From assembly GCA_036852015.1 (NCBI GenBank), contig JAANDG010000237.1:1-64000 (forward strand): a DNA stretch of 64,000 bases, written 5' to 3'. Origin of the DNA: Pelodera strongyloides. Lineage: Eukaryota; Nematoda; Chromadorea; Rhabditida; Rhabditidae. A model generated the notes under the pieces. The model saw nothing but the letters and a program-made list of their open reading frames with translations. It did not search any database and was not told the origin of the DNA. Shown in pieces: positions 10,383-20,336 of this stretch. Made by a program: the position numbers and the translations under genes. Each line of letters begins with the position of its first letter. Within the stretch, counting starts at the first letter, position 1.

Positions 10383-10591
10383 TTAATATGCAATTTTATA
10401 CCCGGAACTCGTGTACTGGTGGTCTACCGGTCTACGACGGTTCTTATGTAGAACGTTTGCAGAACGTTTATCTTTGAGCTAAAACCACCATTGAATAAAG
10501 AAAACGTTCTATAAAATGAAAAAGAAGTGCTCATGAACTTCGGATTTTGTGCAACGTATTTTACCAAATTAGTTTACGAGAGTCTACTTAC

Positions 10592-10679
10592 GTAAGTAGC
10601 AGATTTTGAACCTGCGCGTTTGTGCTCTTGCATTTTTCTACGAATTTTGTGCAGTCAACTGTTGTGTCGTCGCGGCACC
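10592..10679 (-). CDS. Exon of a ShKT-domain secreted protein (unit A)
   Basis: 88-nt minus-strand exon between a GTATTTAG acceptor and a CTTAC|GTAAG donor. It encodes CRDDTTVDCTKFVEKCKS followed by about a dozen more residues. The C-x-D ... C ... C spacing is that of the first half of a ShKT (ShK-type, six-cysteine) domain, common in nematode secreted proteins. I could not find the exon with the remaining Cys, so the gene may be broken. The paralogous exon at 14,107-14,194 has exactly the same length. Confidence 0.5.
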
Positions 10680-10835
10680 CTAAATACACAAAAATAGAAT
10701 TTATTTTCCGGTTTATTTAATTTTAATCATGGTTTTCATGGTAGAAACTAAGAACCTTTTTGTGCAAAGCTAATGAGTAACATTAGTATTATATTATTAA
10801 TTTAAATATTAGTTTCATATAAATTTACAACCAAC

Positions 10836-10871
10836 CTGGTGGCGGTGTGGTAGGCGCATTCGTTGGCGGAA
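10836..10871 (-). CDS. 36-nt Pro/Thr linker exon (unit A)
   Basis: Minus-strand micro-exon between TTTTTTTAG and CAG|GTTGG, encoding PPTNAPTTPPP in the only Pro/Thr-rich frame. It is paralogous to the exons at 15,119, 15,672, 16,038 and 16,483. Being 36 nt, it can be gained or skipped without a frameshift. It lies upstream of the ShKT exon in the direction of transcription. Confidence 0.5.
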
Positions 10872-11542
10872 CTAAAAAAGCAAAAAAAAAAAATGAAGTA
10901 AACACAAAACACACTGTCCTACACTGTGATTTGTAAAACTGTTCTCATTCGAAAAATCTCAATTATATGAATAATCCCAGTTGGAGAATATACATATGAT
11001 TTTTTATCTATAAGCGGTTTTTCACACAATACTGGTAGTTCTACATTGCAATTTCCCTATTACATTTAGATGCTTGTATTGAGCCCACAGAAAGGTGAGC
11101 GGGCTCACAGACGCAGAATTCAAAAATAGGGCCAGCAATATTTGAATCTAGTTGCGATTTTAGTCTCCGCCCACCAAAGAGAGTTTAAAATTGTCGCATT
11201 TATGTTTACAGCTAACCTGTTTCTTCAGTCGTTGGTTCCATGGAAGTGGAACTATTGTCAGCTCCTAAAGCAAATATTAGGATTCGAACTGCAATATAAT
11301 GGCAAGAGAATTGTTCTAACACTGAGGCTTGACATGAAAGGCTGAAGGGCTGGACCAATATGGTGGGGAAGGGGTTTACGATAAAAATGGAATAGGTTGG
11401 CTGTTGGCTCATAAGATTTATCCGCTTTGCTAAATGGCTCAACGGTGTGTTCGTACTGTAATGATTCTTGAAGCATGTTAGTATTTTGGAGGCATAGAAT
11501 CACTACAAGAAATTCTTGCACAAGAAATTGTGAAAATCATAC
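10872..11542. other. Intron-like or intergenic sequence
   Basis: AT-rich sequence between the Pro/Thr exon and the LNGED exon. A few short open frames on both strands lack splice context or similarity. No feature can be supported. Confidence 0.4.
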
Positions 11543-11579
11543 CTTCAAGTTCCTCAAGAAGCAGATCTTCGCCATTCAA
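11543..11579 (-). CDS. 37-nt LNGED exon (unit A)
   Basis: Minus-strand exon with acceptor ACAATTTCAG and donor GAAG|GTATGA, encoding LNGEDLLLEELE. The paralogue at 17,154-17,187 encodes LNGEDFQLDDT. Both lie upstream of the Pro/Thr and ShKT exons of their unit on the same strand, so they may belong to one gene. The domain is not recognised. Confidence 0.4.
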
Positions 11580-11699
11580 CTGAAATTGTAACTTCAAAGT
11601 AATCTGCAAAAGTTTAAAGGGAATATGTAGGCCCTTTTTCAAGTTAAGATGTATTAAAGGGAGTATAAACCGTCTAATCACTGGTCGTTTTTGGACTTG

Positions 11700-12135
11700 G
11701 AGACCCAGATTCAGAGTTGTTGAAAATTGAAATGTTGAAACATATTATAGAGAACTCTTGGTTGCGTATCAGATGGTGTAAAGTAAAATCAAAGAAAAAA
11801 ACTTATAATAACAAATTCTCACATCTTGACATTGTATGCGCGCGATGAGAAATATAATGCAGAGCCGGTGGTACATCCTTAGTCGTTACTGTTAGTTTTT
11901 AGGTCCTGGTATAGACCGGATACGCGCGGAAAACTGTAGCGAAACAATGACGTTGAATGCTTATAAACTTTTTTTTGGCGTAAATGATGTTATCATTTAA
12001 CGGTAAAATAACAGGATAAGGTGATATTAAACATGGGTGTAACTGTGAGATTTATCACCTTCTATTGCCGAAGGAGAAACTACGCTAGAAATAAGCGGCT
12101 TATTTTTAAACGCCCTAGCCCTAAGCCTTCAAATC
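11700..12135. repeat. Segmental duplication anchor, unit A part 3
   Basis: Collinear with 17,390-17,705 (GCGAAACAATGAC, ATGATGTTATCATTTAAC, GCCCTAGCCCTAAGCCTTCA). It probably represents upstream or intron sequence of the duplicated gene. Confidence 0.75.
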
Positions 12136-12224
12136 ACCGGAAAAGAAAAGAAAACCCAAAATCTACACTTTTTGTTTAGTAGGTCTCACAACGGTACGAA
12201 TAGAGGTACGAATAGAACGCTAAG

Positions 12225-12375
12225 GTCGAACATTTATTGTAATAAGTTTAAAAAGTGATCTTTGTTCAACAAAGACCGCATGTTTTCGAACAATAATTTT
12301 TCTTTTCCCAAACGTTGATATTTGCGTCGGTACAAAAATTGTGCTTCGTGTTCCAGGAGTCGCAACTGAAAATAC
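12225..12375 (-). repeat. Dispersed ~150-bp repeat, copy 3, cut by an LTR
   Basis: Same sequence as 1,541-1,690. The solo LTR inserted at the shared AACTGAAAATAC edge. Confidence 0.65.
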
Positions 12376-12656
12376 TGTTAGGGAATGTAGTTGTAGTCTC
12401 ATCTCCCTAAGATTGTTTTGTCTAATGTTTGATCTTTGATCTTTACGTTGTGTTGCTAATACCTGTACGTGACTTAGCCATTATGCAATTGTATGCAATT
12501 GTCCTAGTAACCTAATTGCCTGTTCTAGAGTGTTCGCTAGGAAACGTATATAAACAAGGGTCAACAATCATATTTGATTCTCGATACCAGTGCTACCTGT
12601 CTTACTGTAATAAACCTATTATTATCAGCATACGCCTACTATTTGACTCTTCAACA
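12376..12656 (+). mobile_element. Solo LTR of an LTR retrotransposon
   Basis: 281 bp starting TGTTAGGGAATG and ending GACTCTTCAACA, flanked by the 5-bp direct repeat AATAC (12,371-12,375 and 12,657-12,661). Inside are a TATA-like GTATATAAAC and a poly(A)-like AATAAA (TGTAATAAACC) in the expected order. The length and 5-bp duplication fit Ty3 or BEL/Pao types. No internal coding sequence remains. Confidence 0.85.
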
Positions 12657-12779
12657 AATACCATGTTGAAGAAGTTTTTTTTGAAACCGCACGTAGCTTC
12701 CGTGCGTACGGAAAGGTCGCTGAAACGTGCCTCAAGTCGGGCAATCAGGATATAGTGTCCCTTTAAATATAATGTCTTA

Positions 12780-13720
12780 CTTGGCGTTGGTGTCAATACA
12801 TGTCTCGCATAGTTCGCATGTCTTTCTACATTGCCTGCAATCAAATAAATATGTCCCCACGATACGATGTCAAATGCATTTTGCCCCACCGGGTTCAAGT
12901 TTCCCGAGTGTTTTTGCGTTTCTGATCTGTTGTTTTCAGGTGAATCTCAAAATTTCGTTTTCAGGTGAACCCACGCTACATACATATTTGTTCAAAACTT
13001 AGCTCCAAAAATTATAAAAAAAAAACGAACTCAAACTTGGTGTTCTGATCGTGGCTCGAGCAATATCCATGATTATTCCATGAAGGACAACTAAAGCGGG
13101 AAGAAGGTTAAAGCGATATTGTACGTGGTTTGTGAACTGTATACTGGACAACTGCATTCCTACTGTAAGTGTGTCAAGTATGCCGTAGGAACATGTATAT
13201 AATATTTATTTCGTCAGGAGTTCCTTTGTAACTTTCGCACGCTTGTTTAGACTTGAGTGTTTATATGTTTCTCACTCAATGATAGATGATATGAGCTTTG
13301 GAGAAATACTCAGTCTTGCCTTTTGTCGTATTGTTAAAAGGTTATGGCTAATTGTTGTATTTTATTATATTACAACATTATATTCATTAATAAACCATGA
13401 GGGCTGGGCGGCCATCATGTGTTTATACTTATTATATATTGGTTCTGTGCCCTTTGGCTCTTATTACCTTAATTTCCTTGATGACTTATCCTTCAGCGTC
13501 AAGGTCTGCACAAAAATTTGCATATAATAATACATCAATATATGAGAATTCAGCATGAAGAAAACGTTCCAGACCCACATGCCACTCCGCTTATTGAGCA
13601 TTTAGCTATACTTATTTTTTTTAAATTATAGCTCGTGAACTTACCTAGTAGAATTGTCAAAACATCCACAAAAATGGCAAGTGGAGGGACACATTCTAAA
13701 ATTAATAAATGGTTATTAAC
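12780..13720. repeat. Segmental duplication anchor, unit B part 1
   Basis: Paralogous to 8,590-9,225 with an extra ~420 bp (13,155-13,575). The extra piece contains a short open frame across 13,243-13,527 with hydrophobic stretches (LWLIVVFYYITTLYS) but no supported start. It is left as unrecognised. Confidence 0.7.
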
Positions 13721-13775
13721 TTTTGTCGACGGCGATCGCTCTCGCGCTCCATTTCAAACGAGCTACATATGAATA

Positions 13776-13996
13776 CCAGACGGCTATCGCCGCATGAGGC
13801 GACATCGAATGCTATCTAAACGATACTTGAAGTGCGCATATTTATATGAAACGTCTGAAGCGTATATTCGTTAAAAGATCCTATTGTGCAGATTTTGTAA
13901 ATATGCGAACATTTGCCTACTTATATCAAATGCGTGAAACGTAGAAAAAATTCGTAATTCACCCGTCCACAAACTCTTCTCCTTTATATAATAAGA
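13776..13996 (-). mobile_element. Small non-autonomous Helitron (CTGG-ended family, short form)
   Basis: On the minus strand the element starts TCTTATTATATAAAGGAG, as do the copies at 14,648 and 32,862. It ends in a hairpin (GTCGCC ... GGCGAT) followed by CTGG and a host T. It is flanked by A and T as expected for Helitron insertion. It has no tRNA-like segment and a different interior, so it shares only the ends with its relatives. Confidence 0.65.
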
Positions 13997-14106
13997 TAAC
14001 GGCCGGTTTTTTCAACCAATCTTGGACGCGCAGTTATTATATACCACATGGGAATACACAGTCCAAATTCCGTTTCAAAATGCGGCTCTTATATCTCTTT
14101 ACTTAC

Positions 14107-14194
14107 GTTAGTAGTAGATTTTGAATCTGCACGTTTTTGCTCTTGCATTTTTCCTCGAATTTTGTGCAATCAACTGTTGGGTCGTCGTGGCAGC
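14107..14194 (-). CDS. Exon of a ShKT-domain secreted protein (unit B)
   Basis: 88-nt minus-strand exon, acceptor TGAATTCAG, donor CTAAC|GTAAGT. It encodes CHDDPTVDCTKFEEKCKS and a short tail. Spacing and length are identical to 10,592-10,679, and changes between the copies are largely conservative. It lies downstream of four Pro/Thr exons on the same strand. The C-terminal half of the domain was not located. Confidence 0.5.
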
Positions 14195-14647
14195 CTGAAT
14201 TCACAAAAATAGCCTTTATTTTCGAGCTTATTTATTTTTACAAAGCAATAACCGAGTCGTTACACTAACGTTAACGGCGGTTTTTGAAACTTATGTTGGA
14301 CAACGGTATTCTTACGTATTTACAATAAGTGTGGTCGAATTGCAGATGATTTTTTATTCGAATAATACTCATTTGCGTATTCAACTACGGAACTACGTCC
14401 TACCCATCATGTGTTAAAACCCGGATGTTCAAATTTTCTCTTTTTCGTTTCTCATAAAAATTTGTATGTGTACAGTATACGTATACAACTAGAATTATTT
14501 TACGAAATAGTTTCATGGTAAAAAATCTGACCATCTTTTTGTAGCAAACCAGTAATGTTTCTTAATTAATGTTTCCTGTACAGGCATATGACATATTATT
14601 CCTTTCTTATAATCTTCATCTTATGTAAGTAGTTAAAATATTTATTA

Positions 14648-15070
14648 CCAGCCGTTCGAAGAGCCCTACGGGCTCTTCTCCGACTGGAGGAATCGGCCTT
14701 CGGCCGATTTTACACATTGTTTAAAAAAAAAGGAATTTCTACAAAGATAAAAAGACGTTCATTTACGTTTATGTGGAAACGTATAGTTTGGTTCTGGGCT
14801 TCAGCGTTTTTGCAAATCATGCAAATTTGCTATTGCAATTCTCTTCTATCTCCTATAAGATCTCGTCCCATAAGTTAGCATAGCTCAGCAGGTAGAGCGT
14901 TGGACCGTGAAGCGAGAGATTGTGTGCTGCTGTGGGTTCGAATCCCGCAAGCGGCAAAGATTTTGTATGTTCTCATTCGATTGTGAATAGAAAATTTTCT
15001 TTGTGAAAGGATTTCGTTGCGTGCATACAAACAAAAGACCAAGTAAACTCTTCTCCTTTATATAATAAGA
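14648..15070 (-). mobile_element. Non-autonomous Helitron carrying a tRNA-like sequence
   Basis: 423 bp. On the minus strand it begins TCTTATTATATAAAGGAG and ends with a GC-rich hairpin (AGAGCCCGTAGGGCTCT), then CGAACGGCTGG. The empty site is preserved in a paralogous intron near 16,430 (ATTTATTATAAACAAATGAC). Here the element separates ATTTATTA from TAAACAAATG, so it inserted exactly between A and T without a target duplication, as Helitrons do. A second full copy is at 32,862-33,264. Confidence 0.85.
14874..14955 (+). tRNA. tRNA-like sequence, His-type anticodon GTG (probable pseudogene)
   Basis: A-box-like TAGCTCAGCAGGTAGAGC and B-box-like GGGTTCGAATCCC are at proper spacing. The anticodon loop CCGTGAA would read GTG. 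The anticodon stem is poorly paired (TTGGA/GCGAG), the variable region is long (15 nt) and the acceptor stem barely pairs, so it is probably not a working tRNA. It lies inside a Helitron, on the strand opposite to the Helitron's own orientation. Confidence 0.55.
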
Positions 15071-15118
15071 TAAACAAATGACAAAGAAAAATTCAAAAAG
15101 TTTAATTTTACCACTAAC

Positions 15119-15154
15119 CTGTCGGCGTCGTCGTTGGCGGATTCGTTGGTGGAA
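15119..15154 (-). CDS. 36-nt Pro/Thr linker exon, unit B copy 4
   Basis: Minus strand, acceptor CATTTAG, donor CAG|GTTAGT, encodes PPTNPPTTTPT. It is the copy nearest to the ShKT exon; the tRNA-bearing Helitron lies in the intron between them. Confidence 0.5.
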
Positions 15155-15671
15155 CTAAATGTAAAGAATAAATTCAAAAGTCGCAGTATGCGATATTGAT
15201 GTATTCACCATCTGTGGAAAACCGAAAACCCCTATATGTGTCCCGAACACGTCCCGATTATTTAAGGGACGTCATTTATTTCAAATAATCGGCTATAATC
15301 GGACGTATATCGGTGTTCCGCTTTCCTCGGACGGATAAACTCGCAAACAAAAATTAGCGTTTTCTACTAATAGAATAGCCGAATAAACATAGAGCCTATC
15401 GATGGCCATTATTTTAAAATTTCTCTTTTTTCGTTTCTCATAAATTCTAGAGTATACGTGTAAAAGAACTAGTTATGCATATAACTAGAATTCTTTTACG
15501 AAATAGTTTCTTGGTAAAAAATCTGACTTTTTTGTAGCAAACCTAATGAGTAGCAGGTATATGGCATATATTCCTTTCTTGTAATCTTCATTATATGTAA
15601 ATATATTTAAAATATTTATTATACAACAAATGAAAAATAAAAAACTCAAACAGTTTAATGTTACCACTAAC

Positions 15672-15707
15672 CTGGCGACGCCGTCGTTGGCGGATTCGTT
15701 GGAGGAA
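15672..15707 (-). CDS. 36-nt Pro/Thr linker exon, unit B copy 3
   Basis: Minus strand, acceptor CATTCAG, donor CAG|GTTAGT, encodes PPTNPPTTASP. The flanking intron sequence is repeated around the other copies, so exon and intron were duplicated together. Confidence 0.5.
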
Positions 15708-15779
15708 CTGAATGTAAAGAATAAGTTCAAAAATCGCAAAAAAAAATCTGTCCATTTTTTGTAGCAAACCTTATGTCAA

Positions 15780-16022
15780 ACGGTACGACAAACAGTGTTA
15801 CAAGTGCGAGATAGCCTGACAGGGCTAGATGCATGAGATGCAGGGATATGGAGGGCTACGGTACGCCAGTTGTTTATAAAGCGAGGTCGCTTCGCTTTTG
15901 AGCTTGCTCCTGGCTCGAGGAGCAAAGGAAATTTGCTGCAATTTTCGCATTTTGACCGTATAGGTCATACTATCAATAGAAATTGTAAAAAAGGGTGCAA
16001 TTTGAGGTGAACCTTTCCCTTT
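15780..16022. other. Insertion in the intron repeat, no gene
   Basis: Sequence absent from sister intron copies. It ends AGGTGAACCTTTCCCTTTAA, which resembles the TTAA MITE ends but has no matching left end. Confidence 0.4.
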
Positions 16023-16037
16023 AATGTTACCACTAAC

Positions 16038-16073
16038 CTGGCGGCGCGGTCGTTGGCTGATTCGTTGGTGGAA
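16038..16073 (-). CDS. 36-nt Pro/Thr linker exon, unit B copy 2
   Basis: Minus strand, acceptor CATTTAG, donor CAG|GTTAGT, encodes PPTNQPTTAPP. Upstream intron sequence shares the CGGCTATAATCGGAC / ATATCGGTGTTCCGC block with the neighbouring copies. Confidence 0.5.
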
Positions 16074-16482
16074 CTAAATGTAAAGAATAAGTTCAAAAGT
16101 CGCAGTATATGCGATATTGATGTATTCACCATCACTGTAGGAAAACTGAAAACACCGATTTATGTCCCGAACACGCCCCGATTATTTGAGTGGCGTCATT
16201 TATTTTAAATAATCGGCTATAATCGGACATATATCGGTGTTCCGCTTTCTTTTGACGGATAAACGGCATTTGCGAAGAAAAATTAACATTTTCTACGTCT
16301 AGACGAATGAACCTAAACCTTTCTTAGTAAACAAATTATGACCATATTTTTGTCGCAAACCTAATGAGTAAATATGGCATACTATTCCTGTCTTATAATC
16401 TTCATTTTATGTAAATATTTAAAATATTTATTATAAACAAATGACGAAGAAAAAACTCAAAAAGTTTAATGTTACCACTAAC

Positions 16483-16518
16483 CTGGCGGCTCCGTCGTGG
16501 GCGGTTCCGTTGGTGGCA
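16483..16518 (-). CDS. 36-nt Pro/Thr linker exon, unit B copy 1
   Basis: Minus strand, acceptor CATTTAG, donor CAG|GTTAGT, encodes PPTEPPTTEPP. First of four exons in transcription order. Substitutions keep Pro and Thr positions, which suggests that the mucin-like linker was under selection at least for part of its history. Confidence 0.5.
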
Positions 16519-16529
16519 CTAAATGTAAA

Positions 16530-17150
16530 TAATAATTTCAAAAGTCGCAGTATGCGATATTGATGTATTCACCATCACTGTGGAAAATTGAAAACCCCGA
16601 TTTGTGTCCCGAACACGTCCCGATTATTTTAGTGCATTTATTTTAAATAACTGGCTGTAATCGGACATATATCGGTGTTCCGCTTTCTTTTGACGGATAA
16701 ACGGCTTTTGCGACGAAAAATGAGTATTTTCTACGACTAGGCGAATGAACATCAACCTTCCATCGATGGCAAGAGTTTTGTTCACTCTATAGAAAATGGT
16801 ACGTCTGCGCAGTTCTATATTACCTTTCCCAGTTCTATATTACCTTTCCCAAAAAAGGATGCTCAATGATATAGCTACTCACATTGAGCACATGAACCCG
16901 CGCCGTCCTGGCTATTGTTTCGCTCACATGGGGCACCGTTTAAACAACTTGAGTGCATGGACAAGCCGCGCAGGCTTGGCGATGCGCATCACGTTCGATT
17001 TTGAAATTAAATTCAGTTTCGAATCCGCCGCTCCCATATTTATCAAAATTTGAAAGTCGCGATTAATGGTTTTTCGGGCCAGTTTCGCTTTTCCACGAAA
17101 CATGAAACTTTCCCTTTTCAAGAAACCTTGTACCGGGATTAATGAACACG
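16530..17150. other. Intron-like sequence, possible gene fragments
   Basis: Contains repeat-derived intron blocks to ~16,780, then less AT-rich sequence (16,796-17,100). Frames are open on both strands there but without clear splice signals. No product is recognised. Confidence 0.3.
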
Positions 17151-17153
17151 TAC

Positions 17154-17187
17154 CAGTGTCGTCAAGTTGGAAATCCTCGCCGTTCAA
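17154..17187 (-). CDS. 34-nt LNGED exon (unit B)
   Basis: Minus strand, acceptor CTCATTTCCAG, donor ACTG|GTACGT, encodes LNGEDFQLDDT. Paralogue of 11,543-11,579 (three nucleotides shorter). Followed by the collinear anchor 17,390-17,705. Confidence 0.4.
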
Positions 17188-17389
17188 CTGGAAATGAGAC
17201 ACAATATTATATGTGAAATCCAGAAAAAGCAATTGTTACGAGCAAATTTTTTTGAAGTTTTTGTTTGAAGAAAACCCTTCTAGCTCTCAAGAAAGTCGCA
17301 GAAATTGGTGGTGTTTAGTGCAGGCCACGATTTTACAACATACACAGCAAAAGTTTTAGTTATCCAAACTATTTAGACTGTAAAGAGTG

Positions 17390-17705
17390 ATAGGCATTTA
17401 TTAGTAAATAACATTTCCTCACATTTTGGCATTGAATTAGTGCGATCAGAAACACTGTGCAGGTCCAGTGGTGCATCATTGGCCCTTGTTGTGGTATGGA
17501 CCGATTACGTGCAGAAAACTGCAGCGAAACAATGACTTTCAACGCTTATAAACCATTTTTTCTTTGTTGATGTTATCATTTAACAATAAAATAACGTATA
17601 AGGTAACATTAAATATGGGTGTACCTGTGAGGTTTATCACTTTATTTTCCCAAGCTAGAAATAAGCGGTTTATTTTTTAAAGCCCTAGCCCTAAGCCTTC
17701 AAATC
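17390..17705. repeat. Segmental duplication anchor, unit B part 3
   Basis: Matches 11,700-12,135 in order and orientation and closes the duplicated segment. Confidence 0.72.
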
Positions 17706-19205
17706 ACCGCAAAGAACAACAAAATCCACAGTTTTTTTCTCAAACTCTCGTTTACGTAACTAAACAGACGTCTTTTCAAGCTCAATCAAACAATTTAAAT
17801 CAAACATTTAAAAGTTTTTCGAGCTGTGTGCATTACGAGCTCGGTGTCTTTTTCTAATGCACCTTTTATGATAAGCACACCAGTGGAGGAAATAAAGCGA
17901 GGGAAAACATAAGCTTAAATGAGGAGGCTCAAATATTTACGAGAAACGAAACGATCATCTTTCCACAAACGCAAAGTAATTGAGCGTTTAATTCTCGTTA
18001 GCCTCCTATTTAACCACAAAGTTGTAATCGTTACTAGTATTTTACGTCTCGATTTTCTCAAGACGAGTCTTTGAAGCGGTATGACGCGCGTGAGTAAAAC
18101 GAATCTGAGCAATTGCGTCCTATGTATTACATGAATTTTTTTCTGTTCCGGCAAGAAATAAGGCAACACTTATGTCACTCGCTAACAGACGCCCGAAAAT
18201 GTTACAAAATGTTACAAGCATGAAAATTATACTACGTTTTTATTGGTTCCGTTATGCATCACAACATAACTTTATAAATCTCAGTTCAGTAAAATTTGAT
18301 TGAAGATCAACAAAATCCACATGTCTTGGCGCAGTTTTGCTTCTTTTCCCAAATTGCGGTGTTCTGATCCGAGCAGAAAGCTACTTCAGAAGCTACTTCA
18401 GAAATTCACAACTGAAAACGTTTTTTTGCCATTATTTTTTAATGGTATGTATTCAGTATTTCTGAATTAAGCTCATGGCAAAATACGAAGTGTATTTTCT
18501 TTGTTTGACAAAATGGGTTTCATATCATATTTAATATTAACCCCCCTTCAAGTTATTCCTATGCCTTATACCGAGACAAAGCTCTTCCAAACTACAATCG
18601 ATCGTTGAGTGCACTCAGTTGCAAGTTAATTGCCCGATTTACCGCCGTTTTCTAACGCCAATTGCCCGATGCCGGTAATTGAATGGGTGCAAATTGCAAA
18701 AGTGCCCGGGAAAAAAACCTCTAATTCACGTAAATAAGATTTATGATGCTGATTCTTTGACTTTTTACTCTATTAGTTGCTGTATTAGGGAAACTATAGT
18801 ATTACTTTTTTTTTTCTTTTATTTAGTATAATTTAGTTAATTTAATTTAATTTAGTTTTAGTATATTATCACTATCTTTTTGTTTACGAAGCACTAAAAC
18901 GATTGGATGCTCCTATGTATTTTCAGTTTCTGTTATTAATTGTTTTGAAACGTGTCTCGCTGTCATGTACGCCTTTTCATCCGTGACAGCAAAACACTAA
19001 GAATTAGCATAATCATGAGACATGCAAATTTATCGACCTCGCAGTCAGTTTAGTAAAGTTGCTTCAGTATACTGGTGCGCTCCCTCTCTCACTTCACTTT
19101 TTACTGTATAATGTCATTGTAATACTGGTAAGTTTCCCTATTCTTTCTTTTCTTCCCGGTATTAAATTCTTAATTCACTTTTTGTTTTCGCGATGCTGGC
19201 TTATA
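17706..19205. other. AT-rich intergenic region
   Basis: No convincing gene. Contains a T-rich run near 18,805-18,830 and AT-rich sequence with repeated TTTAGT/TTTAAT words to ~18,860. The open frame across 17,915-18,169 on the minus strand has no start or splice support. Confidence 0.35.
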
Positions 19206-19234
19206 TTATTCGTTGTGTAATTTTGACTTTTTAG

Positions 19235-19799
19235 ATCCGTTCCAGGAGAAACTGGGTGATCTACATTCCTGCCAGGGAAACCACTACTGCAGGAGCATAA
19301 AAGGCTGGGAGATTCCGGATCGTGAGACAGTACCATCTACCGCGCGTAACACAATCACGGACGTCACAAACTGTAAGTTACCCATCTCTGCAGAGTTGCA
19401 TTAAATTCACAAGTGTAGATCACTTTCTATATCATTCAATCAGGTATGTATGTTTATGTGTATATGAACCTAAACCTATGCAAATTACCTGTCTACATTG
19501 TCATTTTCTTTTTCTTATCACTACCTGCACCGTTCCCTTACGCCCTTACTGCATCATGTCATTTAGAAGTGCGTTCGACGTTCGTGCTCGTGACTGAAAC
19601 AAGAAAGGATCACTGCTCTGGTTGTCGAAGCCGAACACGAGGTGCGGGTTTTCTGCTCGTCCAGCTTGACCACGGCTTCCAGGACTTCGTCACTGAGTTC
19701 GTTGCCAAGGACGCGATACAGCTCAAGGACTACGGACTAAACGGTGGGCTTGTTTCATGTATATCAATGATTCAAGATGTGGTGCACACACTCTGGTAA
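19235..19799 (+). CDS. Unrecognised gene fragment, one to two exons
   Basis: Two stretches have codon choice unlike the AT-rich surroundings. Exon A, ~19,235-19,371, runs from TTTTTAG to AAACT|GTAAGT and is open with LGDLHSCQGNHYCRSIKGW. Exon B, ~19,590-19,742, is open with LDHGFQDFVTEFVAKDAI and ends at AAACG|GTGGGC. The LxDxG-like core of exon B vaguely recalls Tudor folds, but I do not rely on it. The minus strand of exon B is also open (LELYRVLGNELSDEVLEAVV), so strand is uncertain. Confidence 0.28.
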
Positions 19800-19905
19800 C
19801 TTTGCATATGATACGAATTGTCTATGCATCCTATGCATATTTCGGTACATAGGATATTCTCGTATGCAAATTCCGAAAGCAGGTACAATACGGCTTTAAT
19901 GATAG
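19795..19905. repeat. Degenerate palindromic MITE
   Basis: CTTTGCATATGATACGAA ... CGTATGCAAATTCCGAAAG is an imperfect inverted repeat. Its words (TTTGCATATGATA, CCTATG, ACATAGGAT) resemble the MITE at 2,755-2,917. Confidence 0.5.
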
Positions 19906-20336
19906 TACCGTAGCCTAAGTGAACACAATTGAACACACTTCACAGTTGAGATGTATCTTTGCGCTTGCATTTTCTTGAGCACTATCAACTTTAATCTCGT
20001 CAAAACGTAAAATTCAGTTATTTTGTTTTGCTTTCCTTTTCCCCGTAAGCTTCTAGCCTCGTCCGTGTCAACCCTAAGCATATTTTTTCTTTAGATAATA
20101 TTTTTTCGACGTGGATTGTTTATAGTTGCATGAATTGTAGGTCTTTTTTTCTCGCCCGCCCCTAACGCCTGCTTGGCTTGTTTAGATAGCTAGCGATACC
20201 ATACACCCGGCTCTGCTTAATTTTCCCTTAAAAAAGTTTGCCTAAGCGTCGAGTGCTTCGCTAATCAAAAAATAACTGTGGGCTAATCCACGTATTGTAG
20301 AGAGTACCCCCAATCCCAATTGATCGGGCCGGCCTA

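Noticed and set aside
13243..13527. Possible membrane-protein fragment
   Set aside because: Hydrophobic and AT-rich without a supported start or family match; low complexity explains it.
14874..14955. A functional tRNA-His gene
   Set aside because: Acceptor and anticodon stems do not pair properly and the sequence lies inside a Helitron; kept only as tRNA-like.
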